From contig JAWKTK010000008.1 of assembly GCA_041399205.1 (NCBI GenBank), positions 186,001 to 250,000 of the forward strand: DNA of 64,000 nucleotides, given 5' to 3'. The position numbers and the translations under genes were made by a program. Shown here in pieces: positions 27,159 to 36,797 of this stretch. This DNA comes from JAGQOZ01 sp041399205. Its GTDB lineage: Bacteria; Planctomycetota; Planctomycetia; Pirellulales; Pirellulaceae. The notes under the pieces were generated by a model. That model saw only the letters and a program-made list of their open reading frames with translations. It had not been told where the DNA came from and ran no database searches. The stretch's first letter is position 1; every line of letters starts with the position of its first letter.

Positions 27159-28103
27159 CTACGAATTGGCGTCGACTTGAGCCGACCGCCTGCCCGGATG
27201 AGCTTCGCTTTCGCGAACAATGCCCAAGAACAACTCTTCCAAGGTGGTGCGAGGATTATCCATTTGAACCAACGACGCTCCGTGCTTGGCAATCACGTCA
27301 CGAATTTCATTCTTGGCTTCTTCGCTTAGGCCTTGCGCGTGGACTTGTGTGACATCCTGGACCGCCAGCAAATCGTTGACTCGGCCCAGCTCTTTCAATT
27401 CGCCCTGATACAAAATGGCAATGCGATCACAAACGTCTTGCACATCGGCCAACAAGTGACTGCACAACAAAACGGTTTTTCCTTCGTCTCGCAAGCGAAG
27501 AATCAAGTCCTTCATGTCTCGCGTTCCAATCGGATCCAAGCCCGTGGTAGGTTCATCCAGGACAATCAATTCCGGATCGTTGATCAAGGCTTGAGCGAGG
27601 CCAATGCGTCGAGTCATCCCTTTGGAGTATTCTTTCAGTTGACGTCGCTTGGCCCAACCCAATCCCACGTCTTCAATCAACTTCTGGACTCGGTTCCTGC
27701 GTTCCTTGGCCGACATGTTGAACAGCCGACCGTAGAAGTCCAGCGTTTCTTCTGCGTTGAGAAACTTGTACAGATAGGATTCTTCGGGCAGATAGCCGAT
27801 GCGTTCGTTCTTAGTGACGTCGCTGGCCTTTTTGTTGAACACCAGGGCTTCGCCACTGGTCGGAAACAATAACCCTAGCAACAACTTGATGGTGGTCGAT
27901 TTTCCCGAACCGTTGGGACCTAACAGTCCGAAGATTTCGCCTCGCCGAATTTCAATATCCAGGCCCTTTAAGGCTCGGACCTTCTGGCGTCCCCAGAAGT
28001 CTCGATAGTCTTTGGTCAAGTTCCTGGTTTCGACAACGATTTCCGCTGTTGCCCCCCGCGTCGGTGCCTCGGTGCTGGCGGAACCTGGATCATTCGTTGT
28101 CAT
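27159..28103 (-). CDS. ABC transporter ATP-binding protein
   Basis: The 314-residue protein has Walker A GLLGPNGSGKSTTIKLLLG (about residue 58), Q-loop IGYLPEESYLY, signature LKEYSKGMTRRIGLAQAL, Walker B ELIVLDEPTTGLDP and the switch His in LLCSHLLADV. A C-terminal stretch of about 70 residues follows the nucleotide-binding domain, as in exporters of the ABC-2 class. It energises the permease encoded just downstream (25245-27104). It is the first gene of a three-gene operon; the divergent promoter region lies at 28104-28568. Confidence 0.95.
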   Translation of the reverse strand: MTTNDPGSASTEAPTRGATAEIVVETRNLTKDYRDFWGRQKVRALKGLDIEIRRGEIFGLLGPNGSGKSTTIKLLLGLLFPTSGEALVFNKKASDVTKNERIGYLPEESYLYKFLNAEETLDFYGRLFNMSAKERRNRVQKLIEDVGLGWAKRRQLKEYSKGMTRRIGLAQALINDPELIVLDEPTTGLDPIGTRDMKDLILRLRDEGKTVLLCSHLLADVQDVCDRIAILYQGELKELGRVNDLLAVQDVTQVHAQGLSEEAKNEIRDVIAKHGASLVQMDNPRTTLEELFLGIVRESEAHPGRRSAQVDANS

Positions 28104-28482
28104 GAATTGCCTCCCAAATCGATGAACCCGCGACGGGGTTTGTTCGCAAACAAGTTTTTAAACCGAACTAAAGTAACCGCGATGGATGAAGCCAAGATGA
28201 ATGTTGCTATCAGGCTTTACGCCAGAGACTCGGCCGAGTTCTCTGGACTGGTCCAAGAATAAACCTTCCAACGGCACCTGCACAGGCTTGATGGCCGCCG
28301 TGTAAGTCAAAACTATAAAAGGTTTTCTGGCTTGATCAAGAAAACCAAAGCGTTCTGCAGCAATCGCTTAGGCCGCTCTAATCCTGCCACGCACTTCTCG
28401 GGTCCCTACCGTTAATAACGTTGCGGTTTGTCACGAATTCCAGCGAACCCAATTTTGACATATTTTGATGCGCAAATGCCGG
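28104..28482. other. Divergent promoter region with a small inverted repeat
   Basis: The region separates the ABC operon (minus) from the DUF1559 gene (plus). GGTTTTCT (28321-28328) and AGAAAACC (28339-28346) form an eight-base inverted repeat that could be an operator or a weak hairpin. No gene is seen. Confidence 0.4.
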
Positions 28483-28510
28483 TTGACGTGGAGCAAAACG
28501 TTTCTAAAAT
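28483..28510 (+). promoter_or_regulatory. Predicted sigma-70 promoter of the DUF1559 gene
   Basis: TTGACG at 28483-28488 and TAAAAT at 28505-28510 are separated by 16 bases and lie 58 bases before the ATG at 28569. A match to the housekeeping consensus, not tested. Confidence 0.5.
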
Positions 28511-28568
28511 ACGCTTTGTTGATAACGAGTCTCATTACCAAGGCAGCCAGGCGTAAGAAGGGCAGCGT

Positions 28569-29573
28569 ATGCAAAACGGACGAAGAAACGGGCGAAGGGC
28601 TTTCACATTAGTTGAGCTTTTAGTGGTGATCGCCATCATCGCCATTCTGGTGCTACTGTTATTGCCCGCGATCAATGCCGCTCGCGAAGCCGCTCGTCGC
28701 ACGCAATGTGTCAACAATATCCGACAATTGGGCCTGGCCACGCTGAATTTCGAATCGACGTTTCAGAAGTTTCCGCCCAGCTGGAATCCGGCCGGCAGTT
28801 GGTCCGCACAGGCTCGGCTCCTGCCATTTATTGAAGAAGGAGTGCTGGCGGCGGATGTCGACTTTAACCGCAGCTACAGTTCGGTTCGCACACAAGGAGG
28901 CCAACCGATTAGTTCGTTCCGAGTCGATCCGTACGTATGCCCAACCGAAGTGAACGACGAAGCTCGCACCGATGCAGATGGAAATCCAAAGTATTTTCCC
29001 TTGAACTACGCCGCGAATCTGGGCGTTTGGTTCGTTTGGGATCCCAAAACAGGCAAAGGTGGCGAAGGCGCGTTTTATCCCGACAGTTGGCTCAAGGGTA
29101 AGCATTTCCGTGACGGTTTGAGCAAGACGATCTGTATGGCCGAAGTAAAGGCCTACACGCCGTATGAAAGAAATGCCGGCATCAACGGAGATATTCCGCT
29201 ACCTGCGGATGCGGAAGGCCTGCCTGGTGGCGGCGAAGCCAAGTACGGTCCGGCGCTGGGAAACAATACCGGGCACACGGAATGGGTTGACGGTCGAGCT
29301 CACCAAGCGGGCTTCACCACCACCTTTGCACCTCAAGCGATTGTTAGTCCGGCGCGAGCCAACGGATACGATATCGACTGGACCAACCAGCAGGAAGGCA
29401 AGTCCGATACCGCCAAAACATACGCCGCCGTGACCGCTCGGAGCTATCATCCCGGTTTGGTGAATGTCGTGATGATGGATGGTTCCGTTCATGGAGTGAG
29501 TTCGGGAGTGGAATTGCGAATTTGGCGAGCCGCTTCGACTCGACGCGGTGGCGAAGACGAAACGATCGACTAA
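28569..29573 (+). CDS. DUF1559 pseudopilin-like protein
   Basis: The 334-residue protein opens with a type IV prepilin N-terminus (RRAFTLVELLVVIAIIAILVLLLLPAIN, Glu at position 5 of the mature part), followed by the DUF1559 signatures AAREAARRTQCVNNIRQLGLA and, near the end, H-x9-DG (HPGLVNVVMMDGS). Processing by a prepilin peptidase and assembly in a pseudopilus or envelope structure are expected; the family is greatly expanded in planctomycetes and its function is unknown. AAGAAGGG precedes the ATG. A predicted promoter is 58 bases upstream. The downstream crcB gene begins about 90 bases after the stop. Confidence 0.93.
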   Translation: MQNGRRNGRRAFTLVELLVVIAIIAILVLLLLPAINAAREAARRTQCVNNIRQLGLATLNFESTFQKFPPSWNPAGSWSAQARLLPFIEEGVLAADVDFNRSYSSVRTQGGQPISSFRVDPYVCPTEVNDEARTDADGNPKYFPLNYAANLGVWFVWDPKTGKGGEGAFYPDSWLKGKHFRDGLSKTICMAEVKAYTPYERNAGINGDIPLPADAEGLPGGGEAKYGPALGNNTGHTEWVDGRAHQAGFTTTFAPQAIVSPARANGYDIDWTNQQEGKSDTAKTYAAVTARSYHPGLVNVVMMDGSVHGVSSGVELRIWRAASTRRGGEDETID

Positions 29574-29664
29574 GCTACAGGCTTTCGAATCGGACGAACA
29601 GTGTCACACGCCACAAGTTCGTACCGTGTTAGCCGCGTTGTTTTTTTGGAGCGAGTTCAAGTCG

Positions 29665-30042
29665 GTGCGAACAGTGATTCTTGTAGCCATCGGTGGTGCG
29701 TTAGGGGCGATGGGCCGACATCTGCTGAGCCAATGGTTGCATCACCGGTTTGCCGTCCAATTTCCAATCGGCACGCTGGCCGCCAACCTGATAGGTTGCT
29801 TTCTAATTGGCGTGTTGATTCATGGCGCCGAATCGCCTCATTTGCCTGATTGGATTCGTCCGTTGATGATCACCGGTTTCTTGGGCGCGCTCACCACGTT
29901 CTCGACGTTTACAGCGGAAACGGTTCGCTGTCATTCAGCGTTGGGGATTCCCACGGCAGCAGCCAATATTCTGCTGAACGTGGGCGTCGGCCTTGCCGCG
30001 TTCTTGCTGGGGCATAGCCTCAGTAAATGGGCCTGGGGTTAG
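29665..30042 (+). CDS. crcB: Fluoride exporter CrcB/Fluc
   Basis: From GTG 29665 the product has 125 residues, the normal length. It has the family opening VRTVILVAIGGALGAMGRHLLS, the pore segment FPIGTLAANLIGCFLIGVL and the third-span motif GFLGALTTFSTFTAET with the conserved Phe/Ser/Thr residues. These small dual-topology channels lower cytoplasmic fluoride. Reading further upstream in frame would overlap the DUF1559 gene and gives no family-like sequence, so a start near 29665 is chosen; GGAGCG lies upstream. No fluoride riboswitch was recognised upstream. Its last 215 bases recur, inverted and decayed, at 23110-23328. Confidence 0.85.
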   Translation: MRTVILVAIGGALGAMGRHLLSQWLHHRFAVQFPIGTLAANLIGCFLIGVLIHGAESPHLPDWIRPLMITGFLGALTTFSTFTAETVRCHSALGIPTAAANILLNVGVGLAAFLLGHSLSKWAWG

Positions 30043-30121
30043 ACAGAATCTGCCATCCCCATCCACAACTGCCCGTCAACAACACGTTCAAAAACACCAG
30101 CATCGTCAGGCGATACCGAGT

Positions 30122-31303
30122 TTAGACCCGAGTGGCTAAATACAGGGCAATGTCACACGCTTGATGAAACTGATCGATATCCAATTCTTCGGTGACCATG
30201 TGTTGGTTGATTTGCCCGCAGCCAAGCGTCACGGTCGGGATGCTTCGAGCAGAAAGCCAATTCGCATCCAAACCTCCGTTCGAGATGGCGATTTCCGGTT
30301 CGTTGCCAGTGGCACGAACCGCTTCGCAAGCCGCCAAGACGCAGGGTTCGTCTGAATGCAATTTGAACGAATCGTAGTCCAAGCGACCTTCAATCTTGAC
30401 GCTGCCGCAGTTGCCATCCACATTCTTGACTGCCGTGGCGGCATTTTCAAAAGCATTGGTAATCGCTTCGATAATGCGTTGCCGAAATTCCGCGTCGTGG
30501 CTACGCGCTTCCGCTCGCAACACCACGCGATCTGTCACCACATTGGTCGCTCGTCCACCTTCGATCACACCGATATTACTGGTGCCTCGTTTTCCACCTT
30601 TACGAATATCGCCATGCCAACCTTTCTTTTGCAGTTCGGCAATTGCCAAACCAGCAATGGCAATCGCACTGACGCCTCGTTCCGGCGCACCTCCGGCATG
30701 ACTGGCTTGTCCCAAGACTTCAATTTCCATGCGATAACCGCCCGTTGCCCCAATGGTCAGTTTGTTGGCCGCGCCACCATCCCAGTTGAAAGCCAGCTTG
30801 GGTTTTCCGAGCAGACCTAGCTGAGCTAATCGAGCTCCATAGAGTCCGATTTCTTCTTGGATGGTCCAGAGAAAGGTCAGCGGCGGGTGGTCCAATTCTT
30901 GCCTCAGGATTTCCAACGCGGTGATCAAGCACACCGCCACGCCCGCTCGATCATCCGCACCCAACCCTGTTTGTTTGTTGGCAGATTTGATTCGCTTGCC
31001 GGACTTCTTGGGAATGGTTCCTACGCAAATGGGGACCGTGTCCATGTGGGCCATCAGTAGCCGGCGCGGTCCGGTGTTGGAACCAGGCAAGCGAACCACC
31101 ATGTTGCCGGTATCGCCCGCGATAGGCGTTTTGCGGTTCGCATTGTCGAAACGAATGTAACTGGAATCCAGGCCTGCAGCTTGCAATTCGTCAGAAATAT
31201 AGTCCGCCACTCGTTTTTCTTGGCCGCTGGGACCGGGAATGGACAACAATTCCGTCAATAGTTTAAGTCGAGCCGCCTTACTGATTTGGGATCGGATTGC
31301 CAT
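30122..31303 (-). CDS. M20-family metallopeptidase (peptidase T-like)
   Basis: The 393-residue protein is a cytoplasmic di-zinc exopeptidase. It shows the metal and catalytic segments in order: LLMAHMDTVP (His, Asp), LGADDRAG (bridging Asp), TIQEEIGLYGA (catalytic Glu and a ligand Glu), AFNWDGG (Asp) and GCGQINQHMVTEE (His). An inserted lid/dimerisation domain lies at about 190-300 (GGYRMEIEVLGQASHAGGAPERG). Peptidase T releases N-terminal residues from tripeptides; the exact substrate here is not known. It is divergent from rlmN, with starts about 107 bases apart. Confidence 0.88.
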   Translation of the reverse strand: MAIRSQISKAARLKLLTELLSIPGPSGQEKRVADYISDELQAAGLDSSYIRFDNANRKTPIAGDTGNMVVRLPGSNTGPRRLLMAHMDTVPICVGTIPKKSGKRIKSANKQTGLGADDRAGVAVCLITALEILRQELDHPPLTFLWTIQEEIGLYGARLAQLGLLGKPKLAFNWDGGAANKLTIGATGGYRMEIEVLGQASHAGGAPERGVSAIAIAGLAIAELQKKGWHGDIRKGGKRGTSNIGVIEGGRATNVVTDRVVLRAEARSHDAEFRQRIIEAITNAFENAATAVKNVDGNCGSVKIEGRLDYDSFKLHSDEPCVLAACEAVRATGNEPEIAISNGGLDANWLSARSIPTVTLGCGQINQHMVTEELDIDQFHQACDIALYLATRV

Positions 31304-31410
31304 AATACCTTGTCGAATCTGTAACCGTCAAAATGGGATAAAATCAATGTCAAGTCGCTGGAACCATTGTGGCTTGAACCGCAAACGATGAATAGGCCAA
31401 GTCCGTTTGA

Positions 31411-32481
31411 ATGGCCGGATCAGAGACAATGAAGCCCCATATCTTGGATGAATTTCCGCAAGCACTAAGTCGCTGGTGTCAGTCCCAGTCACTGCCCGCG
31501 TATCGCGCCCAGCAGATTGGTCGGTGGTTGTTTCAGCGTCGTGCAGCCGACTTTTCATCAATGTCTGATCTGCCGAAAAACTTGCGTAGCGAACTGGAAA
31601 ACGAATTCCAGATTTGGTCAACTTCGATCGTGCGGCATCTGCAGGCCGACGACGGCACGGAGAAACTTTTGCTCCAGTTGCACGACGGTGGTCGAATTGA
31701 ATGCGTGTTGCTTCGTGATGGAATTCGCCGCACCATCTGCATCAGTTCGCAAGTTGGTTGCGCCATGGGCTGTGTGTTCTGCGCCAGTGGCCTGGACGGA
31801 GTGGAACGCAATCTGACTCAGGGTGAAATCACCGAACAAATGCTGCGACTCCAGCAACTGCTGCCCGCCGACGAACGGCTCAGCCACATTGTGGTCATGG
31901 GAATGGGCGAACCGCTGGCCAATCTGGATCGACTACTACCCGCCTTGGATTTGGCCAGCGATCCGCAGGGGCTGGGCATTAGCGGCAGACGCATCACCAT
32001 TTCCACCGTCGGATTGCCAGACGCCATCGATCGCTTGGCAAACGAAAGTCGTCACTTTCATTTGGCGGTTTCGCTGCATGCGGCACACGACACGTTGCGC
32101 AATCGGCTGGTTCCCGTCAACAAAAACATCGGCATCCAAAAGATCTTGGCCGCGGCCGATCGCTACTTCGAATCATCCGGACGGCGACTCACTTTTGAAT
32201 ATGTCTTGCTGGCCGACGTCAATGATTCTACTGACGATGCCGCTCAACTGGCGCAAATCCTGGCGGGGCGCACCGCTCTATTGAACGTGATTCCCTACAA
32301 TCCCGTGGCTGGTTTGCCTTATCAAACTCCTGCGGCCAAGGCGATTCGCGATTTCAAGAAAGTCTTGGAGGACGCCGGTATCAACCTGCAATTCCGCCAA
32401 CGCAAGGGCGACAAGATCAACGCCGCTTGCGGACAACTGCGTCGCAGCGAAGTAACGGTGCATTCGATTTCGCCAACTTGA
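31411..32481 (+). CDS. rlmN: 23S rRNA (adenine-2503-C2)-methyltransferase RlmN
   Basis: The 356-residue radical-SAM protein has the iron-sulfur motif C-x3-C-x2-C with Cys117, Cys121 and Cys124 (CAMGCVFCA), the GEPL segment MGMGEPLANL, the SAM-binding ISTVGL and a C-terminal Cys in NAACGQLRR that carries the methyl intermediate. It methylates A2503 of 23S rRNA and in many bacteria A37 of some tRNAs. A second in-frame ATG lies at 31429 and could be the true start. An N-terminal segment (LSRWCQSQSLPAYRAQQIGRWLF) matches the RlmN accessory domain. It is convergent with the NUDIX gene. Confidence 0.95.
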   Translation: MAGSETMKPHILDEFPQALSRWCQSQSLPAYRAQQIGRWLFQRRAADFSSMSDLPKNLRSELENEFQIWSTSIVRHLQADDGTEKLLLQLHDGGRIECVLLRDGIRRTICISSQVGCAMGCVFCASGLDGVERNLTQGEITEQMLRLQQLLPADERLSHIVVMGMGEPLANLDRLLPALDLASDPQGLGISGRRITISTVGLPDAIDRLANESRHFHLAVSLHAAHDTLRNRLVPVNKNIGIQKILAAADRYFESSGRRLTFEYVLLADVNDSTDDAAQLAQILAGRTALLNVIPYNPVAGLPYQTPAAKAIRDFKKVLEDAGINLQFRQRKGDKINAACGQLRRSEVTVHSISPT

Positions 32482-32564
32482 TCTGAAGCTGGTCTGGTTG
32501 TGCCAACGTCAGTATCCTCGCCATAACGAAAAACTGCAATTTCAAACTGCGTCAACGGTGAACG

Positions 32565-33101
32565 TCACGGCGTTCGACATGTACGGACGTAATACAGCCC
32601 GGCAAGGACTTTGAAATCGACATCGCAACCGAGTTGTCGTTGTTCGCTGATCCAAGCATCCACATTGTCCAGCGAAATGACGTGGACCGAAATGTCTTCC
32701 GTCGCATCACCGCCGCCGTCGGAGACTTTCGACAAGCCGGTGGCGAGGACCAAATGGATGCGTTCGTCCGTCAAACCAGCCGAAGATACTCCGTCGAATA
32801 AAACTTGGATGCTTGCCGCCTGAAAACCGGTCTCTTCCACCAGTTCGCGTTCTGCAGCGTTGGTCAGCGATTCGTCGGCATGGTCATCCAGGTCGCCGAC
32901 AAGTCCGGCGGGAAGTTCAATGACGATTCGGTCCACGGGAATACGGTGCTGTTTCACCAAAATGATTTCTCGGTTGTCCGTCAGCGCTACAATGGCAATC
33001 GCGCCGGTTGTGTTAGGCCGCTGCACATAGGTCCAATGTCCTGCCTGAATCATGCGCAGGAATTTGGTTTCCGCTAAGATCTCTTTGGACAGATCACTCA
33101 C
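32565..33101 (-). CDS. NUDIX hydrolase (ADP-ribose pyrophosphatase-like)
   Basis: The 178-residue protein has a central Nudix box ending AERELVEETGFQA, preceded by the ELPAGLVGD segment typical of ADP-ribose/nucleoside-sugar pyrophosphatases. It hydrolyses a nucleoside diphosphate linked to X, probably ADP-ribose, needing Mg2+. The start codon is GTG and overlaps the stop of the transglutaminase gene (GTGA), so it is the fourth gene of the MoxR operon. What a housekeeping pyrophosphatase does in that operon is not evident; co-translation may be incidental. Confidence 0.88.
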   Translation of the reverse strand: MSDLSKEILAETKFLRMIQAGHWTYVQRPNTTGAIAIVALTDNREIILVKQHRIPVDRIVIELPAGLVGDLDDHADESLTNAAERELVEETGFQAASIQVLFDGVSSAGLTDERIHLVLATGLSKVSDGGGDATEDISVHVISLDNVDAWISEQRQLGCDVDFKVLAGLYYVRTCRTP

Positions 33102-35479
33102 ACCAGCCTCGCTTCCGTTTCCGCGTCCGCATCGGACTTGCCGTTCTGGGCCCAGCGTTTCTTTTGCAAAACCGTGTTCATCTTGGCCAGTTCGGTTTGC
33201 ATGGCGGTTGCTTCATGTGCCGCCAATGTACGCATCCCAAAACGAACTCGGTTAAAGACGTCGGCCAATTGCAGTGGCAACTGAGCAAACGGAAAGGTAT
33301 CTGGGTTTTCGGACAACCGAGCACTCGCCAATGAAGCAAATTCGCAACTGGTTTGTTCGGGACGTCGATCGAGTCCACTTCGGGCCAGCAGATCCTCTAG
33401 ATCGTCCCAAAGCACAAAGGCCAGTTCAGAACGGTGGCGTTTCCGACGGCGTCCGCCCAGCAGACGCCTTTTCAACGATTGTGCGCTTTCATAAATCCAT
33501 TTGCGAAACAGAAACACGCTCATGCCAAACAAGGCCAGAAACAGTCCTGTTGGCCAAGTGATCCATTCGCCGGTCATCAGTGAATGGCCGATTTTTGCGA
33601 ACCAATCCGACCACGCTTCGCGACTGAACAAGTTATAGAACGCGCGAAGTATGGGCAGGTAGACCGCTTGTCTTTGCCGAGTGGAATTCAGGCCCAAGAC
33701 GTAGTCATCCCAAAGGACTTGGCAGTAATCAATGGCCTGTTTGGCGCGAGTATACCACGGAACTCTGGCAAACTCGGCGTCGACGGTTTCGTCGTAGGGC
33801 GTGGGATCCAGTCGCAGCCAAGCGCCATTTCCAGACCGAGCTAGATCGCCTGGCTTGGCGTTGGCGGCCCATTCATTGTCCGAAATGTAGGCCTCTACCC
33901 ACGCATGAGCATGGAGCTGGCGAACGACATAATACGAACCGACGGGATTGAATTCGCCTCCTTTGTAGCCCACCACCAAACGAGCTGGAATGCCTTGGCT
34001 TCGTAACATCAACGCTAACGCGCCGGCAAAAAATTGACAGTGCCCGGTTCGATGATTTTGCAGAAAGTCCTCCATCGGATTGACACTGCGATTGCGAGTT
34101 TTGGCTCGTTCCAGCGAATACGTATACAGCCCGGAATTCAAGAAATGCTGCTCCAACGCTTTAGCTCGTTGAAACGCATCGGCATCTTGCAACTGTTCTG
34201 CCGCCAGAATCTGCGTCGCCATTTCTTGAATAAATTGCGAATCCTCATCGTCTTCGGTGCGCGCCGGAGCCCATGGAGATAACAGCGATTGCAACGTCGA
34301 ATTGCCGATGCCACGTTCTGCGGGCAACACGTCTAACTGCCGACCTGTGGACTGAAAGGCCGTGGTGTCTAATTCGTAGCGAATAAAATCGCGTTGGGAT
34401 TCAATGATGTTTTCGTCCAGCAACAGTTCAAATTGTTCGGCATGATACTTGACCTTGTCCGGCGTGCCTTGGTTCCAATACGCGGGACTGGTATGAAACA
34501 TGACTTTTCGCGAAACAGAAAACAGTTTGGTCTTTTGGCGAATCGTGCGACTAATATCAGGCGAGCGATGATTGCGGAATACTTCGGCCGAATAACTGGA
34601 CGTCTGTTGGCGCCATGAATGGACGTGATGATTGTAGGCCCACAGGACCGCTCCACGAAAATACGGTTCGCCCGAAACCATGAACGGACGACCATCCGGC
34701 TGAAGGAATTCTACTCGCATCACTTCTTCTGGACTTTCCAGAATTTGGCCAATGTCTTCCAGTTTCACTTCTTCGGAAAAGCCAACTGTGGAAATCTGTT
34801 CGTCTGGTCTTTGCCAAACCGTAGAACTGTATCGCGGGAATGCGAAAAACATCAACACGGTTGCCAAGATGCTGACGCCAAAGATGGTGGCCAAACGTCC
34901 AAAGAAACTGCGATTCATCACTTGCATTGGCGCGTCTTCGTTGCGAACCCAGCGGAAAGACTCGCTGCCATTCACGGCTGCATCGGTACTACCATCGCGA
35001 ATTTCCTGAACACTGCGCACCTCTCGATGAATATAAAACAGTGCCAACGCCAGGATCGCCACCACCACATACACCAGCAGGACAAACCCAAAGATCACGC
35101 CCAAATTCAATGCCGCAGCCACAATCACTTGTAACAGAGTCAACGCCAGCAATTCCCAATAGATCCGATCATTCTTGGTCTGAAAACACAAAATGGCTTC
35201 CAACAAAATCAAGGCGTTGGCTACGTTCAGTAAGTGACTTTGCTCTTTGTTTTGAATCATCTGTACCAGCAAAACAACGCACGCCACAATGGACAGCCCG
35301 GCAGACAATCTCCGTGAAAGCGAAAACAGCTGCAGGAAATCCACCACAATCAGCGATGTCACGGCAATCACGATGGCGGCCATAGGATACAACAGACTCT
35401 GCTGGCCCATACCCAGCAGCCACGTTCCCAGGATCACCAGCAAGGCCATGACAATTTGCAGATAGCGTTGAATCTTCAT
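33098..35479 (-). CDS. TgpA-type membrane protein with periplasmic transglutaminase domain
   Basis: The 793-residue protein has about six N-terminal membrane spans (residues 8-230, DUF3488-like), a periplasmic transglutaminase-like domain from about 290 to 600, another span near 640-660 and a basic/charged C-terminal tail (KRRLLGGRRRKRHRSEL) in the cytoplasm. The catalytic triad is visible: Cys481 in RTGHCQFFAGALALMLRS, His in LHAHAWVEAY and Asp in WLRLDPTPYD. The start overlaps the stop of the DUF58 gene (ATGA). In other bacteria the MoxR/DUF58/TgpA set is linked to envelope maturation; the substrate is unknown. Confidence 0.93.
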   Translation of the reverse strand: MKIQRYLQIVMALLVILGTWLLGMGQQSLLYPMAAIVIAVTSLIVVDFLQLFSLSRRLSAGLSIVACVVLLVQMIQNKEQSHLLNVANALILLEAILCFQTKNDRIYWELLALTLLQVIVAAALNLGVIFGFVLLVYVVVAILALALFYIHREVRSVQEIRDGSTDAAVNGSESFRWVRNEDAPMQVMNRSFFGRLATIFGVSILATVLMFFAFPRYSSTVWQRPDEQISTVGFSEEVKLEDIGQILESPEEVMRVEFLQPDGRPFMVSGEPYFRGAVLWAYNHHVHSWRQQTSSYSAEVFRNHRSPDISRTIRQKTKLFSVSRKVMFHTSPAYWNQGTPDKVKYHAEQFELLLDENIIESQRDFIRYELDTTAFQSTGRQLDVLPAERGIGNSTLQSLLSPWAPARTEDDEDSQFIQEMATQILAAEQLQDADAFQRAKALEQHFLNSGLYTYSLERAKTRNRSVNPMEDFLQNHRTGHCQFFAGALALMLRSQGIPARLVVGYKGGEFNPVGSYYVVRQLHAHAWVEAYISDNEWAANAKPGDLARSGNGAWLRLDPTPYDETVDAEFARVPWYTRAKQAIDYCQVLWDDYVLGLNSTRQRQAVYLPILRAFYNLFSREAWSDWFAKIGHSLMTGEWITWPTGLFLALFGMSVFLFRKWIYESAQSLKRRLLGGRRRKRHRSELAFVLWDDLEDLLARSGLDRRPEQTSCEFASLASARLSENPDTFPFAQLPLQLADVFNRVRFGMRTLAAHEATAMQTELAKMNTVLQKKRWAQNGKSDADAETEARLV

Positions 35480-36777
35480 ACGGAACCTTCGCTACGAACA
35501 CTTTGAGTACCGAGTGCGGAAACCGCATTAGCAGGCGGTTCGCTTTGAGCGGAACGAGTCCACCGAGTTTCTTCGTCGAACGAAAACCAGGCGGCGAATT
35601 GATCGGATGTCACATCCACACAGATGGCATTGGAAAGAGCGCGACGTTTCTGGACGTCGGCCCAAGCTTCGGACAGCCGAGCGGAATCGCGGAGCTGGAT
35701 CGGACGCGTCCCCACAATGATGACGCGATCATCGCTAGAAAACCGTCCCAGATGTCGATCAATAGCGGTAGCCAAATGTTCGCCGGTGGTAGCGTGCGCA
35801 TCGGCCAAGATCTCCATCGCTTCTTGCAGCAACGCATTGGACGCCGTTCCGCGGACGGATTGATCGGTCCCGCCGGCGACCGCCAGCGTCAACTGCCCAC
35901 CACCTCGCCGACAGTGGTCGGAAATCACCGTGGCCACAAAGCTGACGGCCAATTCGACCGCCGCACGACCTTGTTCGGTGGAAAACTGTTCGGGCGTGAC
36001 GCTGAGATCCAGAATGATCACGAAGTCTTGATTTCTAGATTGTTCAAATTGGCGAACGACCAATTCGTTGCGTTTGGCGGAAGAACGCCAGTGAATCCAG
36101 CGTCGACTGTCACCATTTCGCCAATCTCGTAAACCGAAGAAATCGCCTTCCAGTTGACCGTGATTTCTGCGATGAGAACGCTGGCCGATCCGTTCCGCTT
36201 TGACAAATTCCTTCCATTGCGTGGAAACGATTCCAAGCCTGGGTGTCACCAACAATTCGGAAAGCGTGTTGACCGTCATGGTACCTCGAAACAGTCCCAG
36301 CGGCGCGCGAGTTGAAATCTGCAGCGGCCCTAGCTGATAACGGCCTCGCTGCTGTAACGCCCCTTCATATTTGGCCGTTTGCGTGGAACCGTGCCGAGAG
36401 AATGGAATGAACACGCGCGGCGCCGCTTCTTGGCTAAGCAGCTTACTACCGTCTCGGTTTCGTTCTATTTTTTGTATTTGATCTTGAACCACCAACGCCC
36501 AGCTATCCAAACGACGTCGCGGATTAACCAGCGCCAATTCGACGCTGATCAGTTCATTGGGCCGAAATGCCTTGCCGTGGCGTCGTTCGCAGCGAAGTCG
36601 ATGCAACATGGAACCGACCATCAGGCGGCTCAGCAAAATGGGAACCAGCATCAAGCCCGACAGAATCAGCAACAAATTGATTTCGCGAATGACGGCTCCC
36701 ACAATCACGACAATCACAATGCCGATATACCACCATGTTTCCGAAGGAATTGAAACTCGGCACTTTCGCAAAAACAT
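35476..36777 (-). CDS. DUF58 domain protein
   Basis: The 433-residue protein has two membrane spans at residues 16-55 and a DUF58 core with the signature GDSRRWIHWRSSAKRNELVVRQFE and the strand-rich VWA-like segment DFVIILDLSVTPE. It is anchored in the inner membrane with the domain in the cytoplasm or at the membrane face. The MoxR gene ends 20 bases upstream; the TgpA-like gene overlaps the stop. The trio is the standard MoxR-DUF58-transglutaminase arrangement, in which DUF58 proteins are partners of the ATPase. Confidence 0.92.
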   Translation of the reverse strand: MFLRKCRVSIPSETWWYIGIVIVVIVGAVIREINLLLILSGLMLVPILLSRLMVGSMLHRLRCERRHGKAFRPNELISVELALVNPRRRLDSWALVVQDQIQKIERNRDGSKLLSQEAAPRVFIPFSRHGSTQTAKYEGALQQRGRYQLGPLQISTRAPLGLFRGTMTVNTLSELLVTPRLGIVSTQWKEFVKAERIGQRSHRRNHGQLEGDFFGLRDWRNGDSRRWIHWRSSAKRNELVVRQFEQSRNQDFVIILDLSVTPEQFSTEQGRAAVELAVSFVATVISDHCRRGGGQLTLAVAGGTDQSVRGTASNALLQEAMEILADAHATTGEHLATAIDRHLGRFSSDDRVIIVGTRPIQLRDSARLSEAWADVQKRRALSNAICVDVTSDQFAAWFSFDEETRWTRSAQSEPPANAVSALGTQSVRSEGSV

Positions 36778-36797
36778 GACACACCTTTGTCACCGTG

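Noticed and set aside
29548..29664. Extended N-terminus for CrcB
   Set aside because: It would overlap the DUF1559 coding end and adds residues unlike any CrcB; GTG 29665 fits the family start.
29574..29664. Fluoride riboswitch before crcB
   Set aside because: The conserved pseudoknot sequences were not found in the short leader.
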